64,000 nt of DNA. Source: Pseudoalteromonas caenipelagi (lineage in GTDB: Bacteria > Pseudomonadota > Gammaproteobacteria > Enterobacterales > Alteromonadaceae). The notes beneath the pieces are model-generated. The model did not search any database, was not told the DNA's origin, and saw only the letters and a list, made by a program, of their open reading frames with translations. How positions within the stretch are numbered: position 1 is the stretch's first letter; each line of letters opens with the position of its first letter. Made by a program: the position numbers and the translations under genes. Below are positions 35,737-44,107 of this stretch, piece after piece. The stretch lies in the NCBI RefSeq assembly GCF_013140855.1, contig NZ_JABBPG010000012.1, positions 48,667 to 112,666 of the forward strand. Reading direction: 5' to 3'.

Positions 35737-36756
35737 ATGGGAGTTTTCGAACGTTACTTATCAGTTTGGGTTGCAATGAGTATTGCGATTGGTGTTATTT
35801 TAGGTATCACTTTCCCATCTGCTTTCTCATTAATTGCCAAACTAGAAGTGGCACACGTAAACGTAGTTGTCGCAGTATTCATTTGGGTAATGATTTATCC
35901 GATGATGGTGCAAGTTGACTTTTCTACTCTCAAGGAGGTCGGCAAGAACCCGCAAGGGCTTGTTTTAACCTTAGCTATCAACTGGCTTATAAAGCCTTTC
36001 TCAATGGCTGCATTAGGCTGGTTATTCTTTGAAGGGATTTTTGCAGATTTAGTATCCCCAAAAACCGCGCAAGAGTATATTGCCGGTATGATACTGCTAG
36101 GCGTTGCACCTTGCACCGCAATGGTATTCGTCTGGTCGCAACTAACCAAAGGAAATGCTAATTACACCTTAGTTCAAGTATCTGTGAACGATATCATTAT
36201 GATTTTTGCCTTTGCACCAATTGCGGGCCTGTTGCTTGGTGTATCTGATATTCATGTTCCTTGGAACACCTTATTTATATCTGTGATTTTATATGTATTG
36301 TTGCCTTTAATTGCAGGCGTACTGACAAGAAAAACTTTAAATAGCTCAGGACGTAATGAAACCAAAATAACTGAGTTACTAAACGTAATTAAACCATTTT
36401 CAATCGTGGGTTTACTCGCCACGGTCATTCTACTTTTTGGATTTCAAGCCAATACCATCATAGAACAGCCCGTTAATATTGTTTTAATTGCAATCCCGCT
36501 AATTTTGCAAACATACGGTATATTCATCATCACTTTTTTCATCGCTTTAAAACTAAAATTAAAACATGACATTGCAGCGCCAGCCTGTTTAATCGGCACA
36601 TCTAACTTCTTTGAGTTGGCAGTAGCGGTAGCTATTTCATTATTTGGTTTACATTCAGGTGCAGCATTAGCAACCGTTGTTGGTGTATTAGTAGAAGTAC
36701 CTGTTATGTTGTCGCTAGTGGCCATAATGAATAAAACAAGACATTGGTTTACTTAG
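35737..36756 (+). CDS. acr3: ACR3-family arsenite efflux transporter
   Basis: Ten-helix inner-membrane exporter of arsenite (and possibly antimonite), 339 residues, in the bile acid:sodium symporter superfamily. The ACR3 hallmark GVAPCTAMVFVWSQLTKGNA contains the critical Cys in helix 4; IYPMMVQVDFSTL and QVSVNDIIMIFAFAPI are also typical. A GAGGAAA site precedes ATG 35737. It stands alone: I see no arsR repressor, arsC reductase or arsH next to it, so expression may be constitutive or controlled from elsewhere. It lies just beyond the second broken nth copy and is probably the third cargo block. Confidence 0.88.
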   Translation: MGVFERYLSVWVAMSIAIGVILGITFPSAFSLIAKLEVAHVNVVVAVFIWVMIYPMMVQVDFSTLKEVGKNPQGLVLTLAINWLIKPFSMAALGWLFFEGIFADLVSPKTAQEYIAGMILLGVAPCTAMVFVWSQLTKGNANYTLVQVSVNDIIMIFAFAPIAGLLLGVSDIHVPWNTLFISVILYVLLPLIAGVLTRKTLNSSGRNETKITELLNVIKPFSIVGLLATVILLFGFQANTIIEQPVNIVLIAIPLILQTYGIFIITFFIALKLKLKHDIAAPACLIGTSNFFELAVAVAISLFGLHSGAALATVVGVLVEVPVMLSLVAIMNKTRHWFT

Positions 36757-37101
36757 AAATGGATTTTCTTGGCGTAATTACTTATCCCAAGTTCAGTTTA
36801 AATATTGTCATTACTGTTGTTTTTATCATTGCCGACCGTCTAATCATATCGATTAAAAAATACGCCGTTCGAAATTTAACCCGCATGCTATGGGCATACA
36901 ACTGCGATAACGCCTTAGTCAATAAACGCTTATCTATTCACTTTTATTATTATTCTCCTGTGGCTCACCATCCCTTTACACTTGCTGGCATTTTTAGGCT
37001 GATTCCACTATTAATAGAACATTTTCAAAGTATTAGTTTCACAAATCTCTGCTCTTTCTTTATGCTACTGAAAGTTTTTAAATATTAATGCGAACTTCAT
37101 T
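36757..37101. other. 345-base gap, no supported gene
   Basis: The gap between acr3 and the decarboxylase gene. An open frame overlapping the acr3 end (36744-37088) lacks a ribosome site and has no recognisable composition. I see no hairpin terminator. Confidence 0.5.
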
Positions 37102-39012
37102 ATGCTACCTGTCCTTCGTATCTTGCTAATCGAACAAGAACCAGCCGTTTTACAAGCGCTTTCAACAAATCTGGCAAAAACAATCCCAAACTTTGAACGA
37201 GAAGATGTTCAGATCGATATTATTGAATGTCTTGATCTTCCAAAGGCCTTAGAATATGTCACCGAAGATGGTGATATTCAGGCGGTGGTTCTAAGCTGGG
37301 ATGCGCTCAATAAAAGTGAAGAGCAAGTTTACAGTCGATTTATCGACCAGTTAAAGAGTATTCGCCTTGAGCTGCCGGTGTATGTCATTGGAGATGACAC
37401 CAAGGGACTTGAGATAGTCAACGAATCCGAAGAGATAGAGTCTTTCTTCTTTAAAGATGAAGTGATCTCCGACCCTGAAGCAATTTTAGGCTATATGATC
37501 AACGACTTTGATGACAGAGCAGAAACCCCATTTTGGACGGCGTATCGTAGTTATGTTGGCGAAGCGAATGATTCTTGGCATACACCGGGACATAGCGGTG
37601 GCTCTAGCTTTAGAAACTCCCCTTATATCAAAGATTTTTACCAATTTTATGGCCGCAATGTATTTGTCGGAGACCTGTCGGTATCGGTAGACTCGTTAGG
37701 CTCATTGTCCGATAGCACCAACACTATTGGCCGCGCTCAAGAGTCTGCTGCTGCAACGTTTGAGGTTAAACGAACCTATTTTGTTACCAACGGCTCATCT
37801 ACCTCTAATAAAATCATTTTACAAACACTGCTTCGCAAAGGGGATAAAGTGATCATCGACCGCAATTGCCATAAATCTGTGCACTATGGCATTTTGCAAT
37901 CAGCCAGTTTTCCCATTTATTTATCGAGTATTTTAAACCCGAAATATGGCATCTTCGCGCCGCCATCGTTGGCCGATATCAAGCAGACTATTGAGCAAAA
38001 TACCGATGCAAAATTGCTGGTTCTTACGGGGTGTACTTACGATGGCCTGCTGAGCGATTTGAAACAAGTTGTCGACTTTGCCCACCAACATGGTATCAAG
38101 GTGTTTATCGATGAGGCTTGGTTTGCTTACTCTTTGTTTCACCCCAGTTTACGCCATTATTCTGCCATCCACGCTGGTGCCGACTACGTGACTCATTCGG
38201 CGCATAAAGTCGTGTCGGCGTTTTCTCAAGCGTCTTATATTCATATTAACGACCCTGACTTTGATGCTGACTTTTTCCGAGAGATTTACAGTATCTACGC
38301 CAGTACATCACCAAAGTATCAGCTGATTGCATCTTTGGATGTGTGCCAAAAGCAACTGGAGATGGAAGGTTACAAGCTGCTCAATGCCCTATTGAATCAT
38401 GTGGCTGAATTTAAACAGCATATGGCAACACTCAAGCATATTAAAGTCTTGGGTAAACAAGATTTTATGGAAATATTTCCACACTTTAGTGGCGATAACA
38501 TGGGTCACGATCCGCTAAAAATTCTCATCGACATTAGTGAACTACCTTATTCGTTAAAGGATATTCATAAGTTCCTGCTAGACGAAATTGGCCTAGAAAT
38601 CGAAAAGTACACCCATAGCACCATCTTGGTTTTACTTACCTTAGGCGGCACACGTTCGAAGATCATTCGTTTATACAATGCCTTGAAAAAACTCGACAGT
38701 GGCAAAGTAAAACTATCAAAATCAACACGCCGTTCTCGCCTACCTGAGAATTTACCAGCTATAGACTTGGCCTGTATTCCAAGCGATGCGTTTTATGGCG
38801 AGCGAGAATCAGTGCCTATCGGCAAGGCCAACAACCGCATTTGTGCGGGTTTAGTTACCCCATATCCACCAGGCATTCCACTTTTAGTGCCCGGTCAACA
38901 CATTACTGAAGATCATATCGACTACCTCAAAGAGTTAGCAGGACAAGGATTAACGATTCAAGGCAGTTTCGATGGCGAGATTTATGTGCTTAAAGACAAA
39001 GAAGATAAGTAA
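37102..39012 (+). CDS. PLP-dependent Orn/Lys/Arg decarboxylase
   Basis: Fold-type I basic amino-acid decarboxylase, 636 residues, shorter than CadA/SpeC/AdiA (710-755), matching a compact family found in marine gammaproteobacteria. Residues 1-135 form the receiver-like wing domain (LRILLIEQEPAVLQALSTNL). The PLP domain includes DSWHTPGHSGGSSFRNSP, the block VTNGSSTSNKI, DRNCHKSVHYG and the Schiff-base Lys369 in SAHKVVSAFSQ. The C-terminal domain includes CAGLVTPYPPGIPLLVPGQ. The substrate (Arg, Lys or Orn) cannot be decided from sequence. It would make agmatine, cadaverine or putrescine, and could be fed by arginine released at the cyanophycin locus 18 kb away, though that link is speculative. 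Confidence 0.87.
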   Translation: MLPVLRILLIEQEPAVLQALSTNLAKTIPNFEREDVQIDIIECLDLPKALEYVTEDGDIQAVVLSWDALNKSEEQVYSRFIDQLKSIRLELPVYVIGDDTKGLEIVNESEEIESFFFKDEVISDPEAILGYMINDFDDRAETPFWTAYRSYVGEANDSWHTPGHSGGSSFRNSPYIKDFYQFYGRNVFVGDLSVSVDSLGSLSDSTNTIGRAQESAAATFEVKRTYFVTNGSSTSNKIILQTLLRKGDKVIIDRNCHKSVHYGILQSASFPIYLSSILNPKYGIFAPPSLADIKQTIEQNTDAKLLVLTGCTYDGLLSDLKQVVDFAHQHGIKVFIDEAWFAYSLFHPSLRHYSAIHAGADYVTHSAHKVVSAFSQASYIHINDPDFDADFFREIYSIYASTSPKYQLIASLDVCQKQLEMEGYKLLNALLNHVAEFKQHMATLKHIKVLGKQDFMEIFPHFSGDNMGHDPLKILIDISELPYSLKDIHKFLLDEIGLEIEKYTHSTILVLLTLGGTRSKIIRLYNALKKLDSGKVKLSKSTRRSRLPENLPAIDLACIPSDAFYGERESVPIGKANNRICAGLVTPYPPGIPLLVPGQHITEDHIDYLKELAGQGLTIQGSFDGEIYVLKDKEDK

Positions 39013-39040
39013 CACCGACTCCTGTCAGTAACCTGTTAAC

Positions 39041-39072
39041 AAGGCTGCAATACCGCCAAACATTGCGGCCTT
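39041..39072 (+). terminator. Hairpin after the decarboxylase gene
   Basis: AAGGCTGCAAT and ATTGCGGCCTT pair over 11 positions (one G-U) around a ten-base loop, 29 bases past the stop. No T run follows, so termination is plausible but not certain. Confidence 0.5.
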
Positions 39073-39167
39073 GTACTCCTAGGTTGCTTCTTTGAAAAAA
39101 TGGCGATTGTCACATGGCAAACAGGCCAGTTGAAATCCAAGTTATATATTTAGCCTAATGCAATAAG

Positions 39168-39821
39168 CTACATGGGATCTAAGGTTAATAGCACTCTTTT
39201 GGCGTTAGGAGCAACCTGACATGACCGATGGATTGCAGCCATGTGGGCTTGCCCCTCTTGCCAAGCACTGCCTTTTAACAATGCAACATCAAAGGCGTTC
39301 AGCTGTTGAATGCTGTTTTCGCTATAATATCCATTGTGTACAGCCGTCTTTAACTCTATCTCACCTGCCCCGGTGTTTGCATACGCACTCAACATCTCGT
39401 TTGGTAACCACTGCGTACCCTCACCTAAGTACGTATTCACTAATCTAACAGGGATTTGGTCAACATGCAGTTTAGGGCACATTGCACTTGATAAAGGCGC
39501 TAAACGCAGGCCAACACTGCTACAACCAAATAGATAAGTAAGCATGTCTGAGAGTAGATAAATATCTTCTATTGCTGCCAACTTACCAGTGCCATTAGGC
39601 AATGCTGTGACTAAATGATCTTTTAACGAGTCCATGGTAAGTACGCTACGAATACCTAAACCAAGCACGTGAAAAACCTCGTCAAAATAGCCTGCAATTA
39701 CAGTGTTTATATCACGGCGCCAAATCGCAACACTGATGTCTGCTACGATAATGTGAGTAAGTGATTCAGGTAAAGGGCTCGATGACCAGCTGTGTAACTG
39801 CTGTTTTTGTGCACAAGCCAT
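39168..39821 (-). CDS. DUF1826 protein, COG0523-associated
   Basis: Uncharacterised protein of the DUF1826 family, about 217 residues from the ATG at 39821, which sits one base after the stop of the upstream GTPase gene. The start MACAQKQQLHSWSSSPLP gives the expected family N-terminus (ITHIIVADISVAIWRR follows closely). Other blocks: LTYLFGCSSVGLRLAPL, CPKLHVDQIPVRLVNTYLG, where the Cys, His and Asp resemble a metal-binding set. DUF1826 genes are recurrently paired with zinc-responsive COG0523 GTPases. A role in zinc-starvation physiology is inferred from that association only. Confidence 0.82.
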   Translation of the reverse strand: MACAQKQQLHSWSSSPLPESLTHIIVADISVAIWRRDINTVIAGYFDEVFHVLGLGIRSVLTMDSLKDHLVTALPNGTGKLAAIEDIYLLSDMLTYLFGCSSVGLRLAPLSSAMCPKLHVDQIPVRLVNTYLGEGTQWLPNEMLSAYANTGAGEIELKTAVHNGYYSENSIQQLNAFDVALLKGSAWQEGQAHMAAIHRSCQVAPNAKRVLLTLDPM

Positions 39822-39822
39822 G

Positions 39823-41028
39823 TTAGTACTCCCACTCTGGGAATGGATCGGGTAACTTAGCCCAAGAATCTTGTCCTTGAGCCAGCTCGTCACTCGACAA
39901 CAAGCAATCGTTTAGCCTGTTAATAATCGCCTGCTTGTCTAAGCCTTGACCAATAAACACCAACTCTTGTCGCATATCTCCAAATGGCTCAACCCATTGC
40001 GCTTCAATTGAGGTAATAAATTGTGGGTCATCAGGCCACTGCTCTTTTGGCACGGCATGCCAAAATAACCCCGCAGCCCCATATCTCGCGATCCCCCCCG
40101 CTTGATTCCAACTGCCTGCAAACTGAGGACGAGTCGCAAGCCAAAAGAAACCTTTAGAGCGGATCAGCTTTCCTGCAATTTCTTTGCTGTGTAAGAAGTC
40201 AAAAAATTTTTGAGGATGAAATGGACGCCTTTCACAGAATGTAAAGCTACTGATATTGTACTGTTGATTCTCAGGGATATGCTCGCCGCGCATTTCTTTT
40301 AGCCAACCCGACGCCTGTTGAGCCTTATCAAAGCTAAACTTTTGAGTGTTTATGATAGCTTTAACAGGAACCCTGCCGTGTTGTATCTCGATTTGCTGTG
40401 CGTCAGTATTCAAAGTTTTTAAAATGGCTTTCAGTGTGTCCAGCTGCTGCTCTGACACTAAATCTGTTTTACTAATCAATAGTACATCTGCAAACTCAAC
40501 TTGTTCGACTAATAAATCGGCAACACTTCGCTCGTCCTCTTCGCCCAAACTTTCACCCATATCTTGCAGATAGTGTGCTTGCTCATAATCATTTAAAAAG
40601 TTCACTGCATCGACAACCGTGACCATGGTGTCTAGCGTGGCAATATCAGCTAAGCTAACACCGTCCTCATCTAAAAAAGTAAAGGTTTCAGCAACGGGTA
40701 ATGGCTCAGAAATCCCCGTAGATTCAATGACTAAATAATCATATTTACCCGCCTTGGCTAAACGGTCAACTTCTTCGAGCAGATCTTCTCGTAACGTACA
40801 ACAGATACAACCGTTGCTCATTTCAACAAGCTTTTCTTGCGCGCGATTAAGCGTGACTTCATTTTTTACCGTCATAGCATCAATATTAATCTCGCTCATA
40901 TCGTTAACAATGACAGCAACCTTTAACCCTTCTCGGTTGTTTAAAATATGATTCAATACCGTTGTTTTTCCTGCCCCTAAAAAGCCAGAAAGCACTGTAA
41001 CGGGTAATAAGTTTTTTGTATTTGGCAT
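39823..41028 (-). CDS. COG0523 (CobW/ZigA-like) GTPase metallochaperone
   Basis: GTP-dependent metal chaperone, 401 residues, of the zinc-associated COG0523 branch. Walker A is GFLGAGKTTVLNHIL, the metal motif is GCICCTLREDLLEEV (CxCC), and Walker B-like/GTP specificity elements follow (LLISKTDLV). A CobW C-terminal domain lies at about 250-370 (FTFCERRPFHPQKFFDFLH). Members deliver zinc to client enzymes when zinc is scarce. It is the first gene of a two-gene operon with DUF1826, and a Zur-box-like palindrome lies 85 bases upstream at 41113. Confidence 0.88.
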   Translation of the reverse strand: MPNTKNLLPVTVLSGFLGAGKTTVLNHILNNREGLKVAVIVNDMSEINIDAMTVKNEVTLNRAQEKLVEMSNGCICCTLREDLLEEVDRLAKAGKYDYLVIESTGISEPLPVAETFTFLDEDGVSLADIATLDTMVTVVDAVNFLNDYEQAHYLQDMGESLGEEDERSVADLLVEQVEFADVLLISKTDLVSEQQLDTLKAILKTLNTDAQQIEIQHGRVPVKAIINTQKFSFDKAQQASGWLKEMRGEHIPENQQYNISSFTFCERRPFHPQKFFDFLHSKEIAGKLIRSKGFFWLATRPQFAGSWNQAGGIARYGAAGLFWHAVPKEQWPDDPQFITSIEAQWVEPFGDMRQELVFIGQGLDKQAIINRLNDCLLSSDELAQGQDSWAKLPDPFPEWEY

Positions 41029-41112
41029 AGCAATGTAGCTCTATCTCGCAGTTTAAATTGAAGCGATTGAAAAGCAGCACCAGCCATATTTGCTCTCAAC
41101 CACAAAAAGATA

Positions 41113-41127
41113 TGTTATAATGTAACA
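41113..41127. promoter_or_regulatory. Zur-box-like palindrome
   Basis: TGTTATAATGTAACA has near-perfect TGTTA/TAACA arms, matching the core of gammaproteobacterial Zur operators (TGTTATA-N-TATAACA type). It overlaps AT-rich promoter-like sequence (TATAAT at 41116). The flanking divergent gene (glutamine amidotransferase) starts 190 bases away, so the COG0523 operon is the likely target. Confidence 0.6.
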
Positions 41128-41318
41128 CAAATTAAGCAGCGTGTTGCATAACAAATTACGACTATTGGCCATTAGCTAAACTTACAGCCGACACATTTAG
41201 TTGAAGAGCAGTGTGAATTTAAAGAGAGATCTGAGTAATCAGGCTATTATTTCTGAAGTGTTTTGTTTTATTCGTTTGCCGTATACATGCAGGCAAAAAT
41301 AATAGACGTGGATGAAAT

Positions 41319-42185
41319 ATGTGTCGCTTTATCATTTATAAAGGCAGTGCAATCACCATGAATAAATTAGTGATTAAACCTGCAAACTCTCTGATTGTAC
41401 AAAGTAAAACCTCTAGAAAGCGTGCAAAGCCGGTCAATGGCGATGGCTTTGGTGTTGGTTGGTATCCACTACACAACGATCCCGAGCCTGCCCGTATCGT
41501 TAGCATTGAACCAGCTTGGAGTAATCAAAACCTAATTCAGCTAACCACAAAAGTGAGCAGCAAACACTTTTTTGCACATGTTCGCGATGCTTCAATAGAT
41601 ATGCCTGTGTCGCAAAGTAACTGCCACCCATTTACATCTAGCCGCTATATATTCATGCATAATGGACGGTTGGATCAATTTCCCAAATTCAAGCGAAGTA
41701 TTTTAAATAGCTTATCTGATAAAGCATTTAATCTGATCAAAGGCAACACCGACTCCGAATATGCTTTTGCATTGTTTATGGATACGATTGATTTTTGTGA
41801 CAACTTATCGGCTGAGGAGCTAAAACATGCCCTCTATGAAACCATCAGACGCATCATTCAATTTCGAATAGATAATGGCGCAAATACTAATGCATTTATT
41901 AACTTTGCAGTGAGTGACGGTATCAGTACAGTTGCCACCCGTTTTGCAACGGATGTAAATAGCCAACCTGCCTCACTATTTTATACGCAAGGCACGTTTA
42001 ACTATGATCAACTGGCTGACGATATCATCGTTAATCACGAACCAAATGGCGATATCATTATATGTTCAGAGCCACTGACCGAAACATCACATGGATGGAT
42101 AAAAGTAGCCCGAAATCACGCAGTAGTCGTTGACTCAAATAACTCTGTCACGGTTGAAGCTATCCCAATCCCTTTTCAAAGCTAA
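41319..42185 (+). CDS. Class II glutamine amidotransferase (YafJ-like)
   Basis: N-terminal-nucleophile amidotransferase of 288 residues. Cys2 (MCRFIIYKGS) is the nucleophile after Met removal; GDGFGVGWYP, FFAHVRDAS and HPFTSSRYIFMHNGRL form the glutaminase site. It is similar to E. coli YafJ and to EgtC-like enzymes that hydrolyse gamma-glutamyl bonds. A GGATG site seven bases before the ATG fixes the start. The partner substrate is unknown and no biosynthetic synthase domain is fused. Confidence 0.87.
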   Translation: MCRFIIYKGSAITMNKLVIKPANSLIVQSKTSRKRAKPVNGDGFGVGWYPLHNDPEPARIVSIEPAWSNQNLIQLTTKVSSKHFFAHVRDASIDMPVSQSNCHPFTSSRYIFMHNGRLDQFPKFKRSILNSLSDKAFNLIKGNTDSEYAFALFMDTIDFCDNLSAEELKHALYETIRRIIQFRIDNGANTNAFINFAVSDGISTVATRFATDVNSQPASLFYTQGTFNYDQLADDIIVNHEPNGDIIICSEPLTETSHGWIKVARNHAVVVDSNNSVTVEAIPIPFQS

Positions 42186-42503
42186 CGTGAGGTAATGTCT
42201 AATCTCGCTCCCCCCCACCATATAGGTAACGATGTAATGAGATAGAGAGCGCACACTTTTAAACCTGTGCCATCAACAACCATGCAGCAAAGCCTCTGCT
42301 AGCAGTAGGCTGATATTGCACGAACAATGCTTTACTTCGTCTACATAAACAATTGTAACCCGACAAATGCGGCTCCGTATTCATAAGGAGTTAACAAGTA
42401 ACGTATTGTTGCATATACTGAGTAACGCATTAGCAATGCCCGAAGTGCATTGGCTTACAAGAAAAGCAAATGGATGATGATACGTAAAACGGGAACTATT
42501 TAG
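42186..42503. other. 318-base gap, no supported gene
   Basis: It holds imperfect direct repeats GTAACGTATTGTTGCA and GTAACGCATTAGCAATG around 42399-42440, but no gene, terminator or operator I can support. Confidence 0.5.
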
Positions 42504-43001
42504 ATGGCCAAAAACAGTAGTGAGATAAATCATTTGGCGCTAAAGCCCGTTGGCCATTACGACAATTTAGGCCTAATATTTGATGTTTACATTGACAGAG
42601 TATGCCTTTTAACACTGATAAGCGAGTATGAAAAACGCTTTCATAAACGATTGTACGGCGCTTACACTGCCGCATTAGGTTGTCGTGATATTCTCTACCG
42701 TATGGACGATATTAATGCAAAAGAGCAGGTATTTATGCCTTATGCGTGTGATTGTGGCGCTTGGGAGTGCTGGTTTTTTCAAGGCGTTATCACCAGTTAT
42801 GATGACTTTGTGTTTTGGGGCCAGTGGCGCAACTCACACAGAAGTGACAAATCTAAAAAATCAGCAGGCTTGTATTGGTGCTATAAAGACTTTCCCACTT
42901 TATGTTTTGATAAGACACAATATTTAGCCGAAATAAACAAAGCGCAAGCACTCGTAAAAGCAGATAAAATGTCAATGAAAATGCTTGGCTTATCTACCTA
43001 G
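42504..43001 (+). CDS. Unknown protein with CxCGxWxCW motif
   Basis: Small protein, 165 residues, no signal peptide or membrane span. The distinctive segment is YACDCGAWECWFFQGVI near residue 85, followed by WGQWRNSH, resembling an uncharacterised family in which a CxCGxxxCW motif precedes an aromatic/His strand. The three Cys could bind metal or form a disulfide. It sits alone between the amidotransferase and RNase H genes with gaps of 318 and 125 bases. Function not known; one could guess a metal-binding accessory role but the sequence does not show it. Confidence 0.68.
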   Translation: MAKNSSEINHLALKPVGHYDNLGLIFDVYIDRVCLLTLISEYEKRFHKRLYGAYTAALGCRDILYRMDDINAKEQVFMPYACDCGAWECWFFQGVITSYDDFVFWGQWRNSHRSDKSKKSAGLYWCYKDFPTLCFDKTQYLAEINKAQALVKADKMSMKMLGLST

Positions 43002-43126
43002 TGATCATTCAAAATCCGATAAAAGATAACAATTGTCTTTTTACTCGACAGTCATAATGATAAAACAATTATTAGCACACTTATAACAGCTTCATATACA
43101 TCGTTAGTTTCAATTGGGAGTACAGC

Positions 43127-43894
43127 TTGGCTAAAAAATATTACGTCGTTTGGCAAGGCCGCAAAACTGGCATTTTTTCATCTTGGGCAGAGTGTAAGTC
43201 ACAAGTTGACGGTTTTACTGGCGCAAAATTTAAGTCATTTCCAACGTTAAATGAAGCAGAGTCTGCATTTGGTAAGTCACCAAGGGGCTTAACTGCAAAA
43301 GCAAACCCAAAGCTTACCAAACCATCAAACAAGCAAAAGCCAGCCCCTCTTAGTCAAGAACAAATAGACGCCATGCCGTTTGAGGTAAAAATATATACTG
43401 ATGGCGCATGTGAACCGAACCCAGGAGAAGCTGGCACCGGGCTTGCCGTATATGAACACAATAAGCTCAGTGAGCTTTGGTATGGTTTATACCAACCACT
43501 GGGAACAAACAATACCGCAGAGCTTCAAGGGCTGCATCAAGCGCTCTTAATTGCCAAAGATAAGCTGGCAACTGGCAATACCGTGGCTATTTTCTGTGAC
43601 TCTAAATATTCGATAGATTGCATCACTAAGTGGGCAAGTGGCTGGAAGCAAAAAGGCTGGACTAAACCTAGTGGTGAAATAAAAAACTTGGATATTATTC
43701 AACCTGCGTATGCTCTTTATCAAGACATTGCATCTCAAATTACCATTCACCATGTAAACGGACATGTCGGCATTGAGGGTAATGAGTTAGCCGATAGGAT
43801 GTCTATCATCGCCATTGAATCTCAGGATGAAAACCTTTCTTTGTACGAAGAACCTGATAACAATGCTAAACTCTTAGCTTTGCGCACTGGCTGA
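43127..43894 (+). CDS. rnhA: Ribonuclease HI with N-terminal hybrid-binding domain
   Basis: Enzyme that cuts RNA in RNA-DNA hybrids, 255 residues. Residues 1-48 form the viroplasmin/hybrid-binding domain (KYYVVWQGRKTGIFSSWAEC). After a Lys/Pro-rich linker the RNase H fold starts at KIYTDGACEPNPGEAG; the acidic residues DGACEPN, ELQGLHQAL, FCDSKYS and NELADRM supply the DEDD metal site. Start is TTG 43127 with a TTGGGAG site. This is the eukaryote-like two-domain form, distinct from the single-domain E. coli rnhA, which may also exist elsewhere in this genome; the symbol is by family only. Confidence 0.88.
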   Translation: MAKKYYVVWQGRKTGIFSSWAECKSQVDGFTGAKFKSFPTLNEAESAFGKSPRGLTAKANPKLTKPSNKQKPAPLSQEQIDAMPFEVKIYTDGACEPNPGEAGTGLAVYEHNKLSELWYGLYQPLGTNNTAELQGLHQALLIAKDKLATGNTVAIFCDSKYSIDCITKWASGWKQKGWTKPSGEIKNLDIIQPAYALYQDIASQITIHHVNGHVGIEGNELADRMSIIAIESQDENLSLYEEPDNNAKLLALRTG

Positions 43895-44107
43895 CAAAAG
43901 CTAAACATAAACCATTTTTGGCTGTGGTTATGTGAAGAGTAACGACTACGTCCTCGATGTTTGCCTTGTAGGTTAAATAATCACCTTATTGAAAATGTGT
44001 GCAACTCATACACTAAAACTCTAAATAAATGATTATTATCACTACAAAAAATCGATAAATTACCTCTATACTAAGTACAGCAAACACTAACAAAATTTAA
44101 CCTTAAG

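Noticed and set aside
36744..37088. Open frame overlapping the acr3 end
   Set aside because: No ribosome site and no family-like sequence; the overlap with acr3 suggests chance.
44028..44041. Fur-box-like AATGATTATTATCA before the hybrid kinase
   Set aside because: Only a partial 6-1-6 match (about 10 of 12 positions) in AT-rich DNA, and no iron-related gene nearby.
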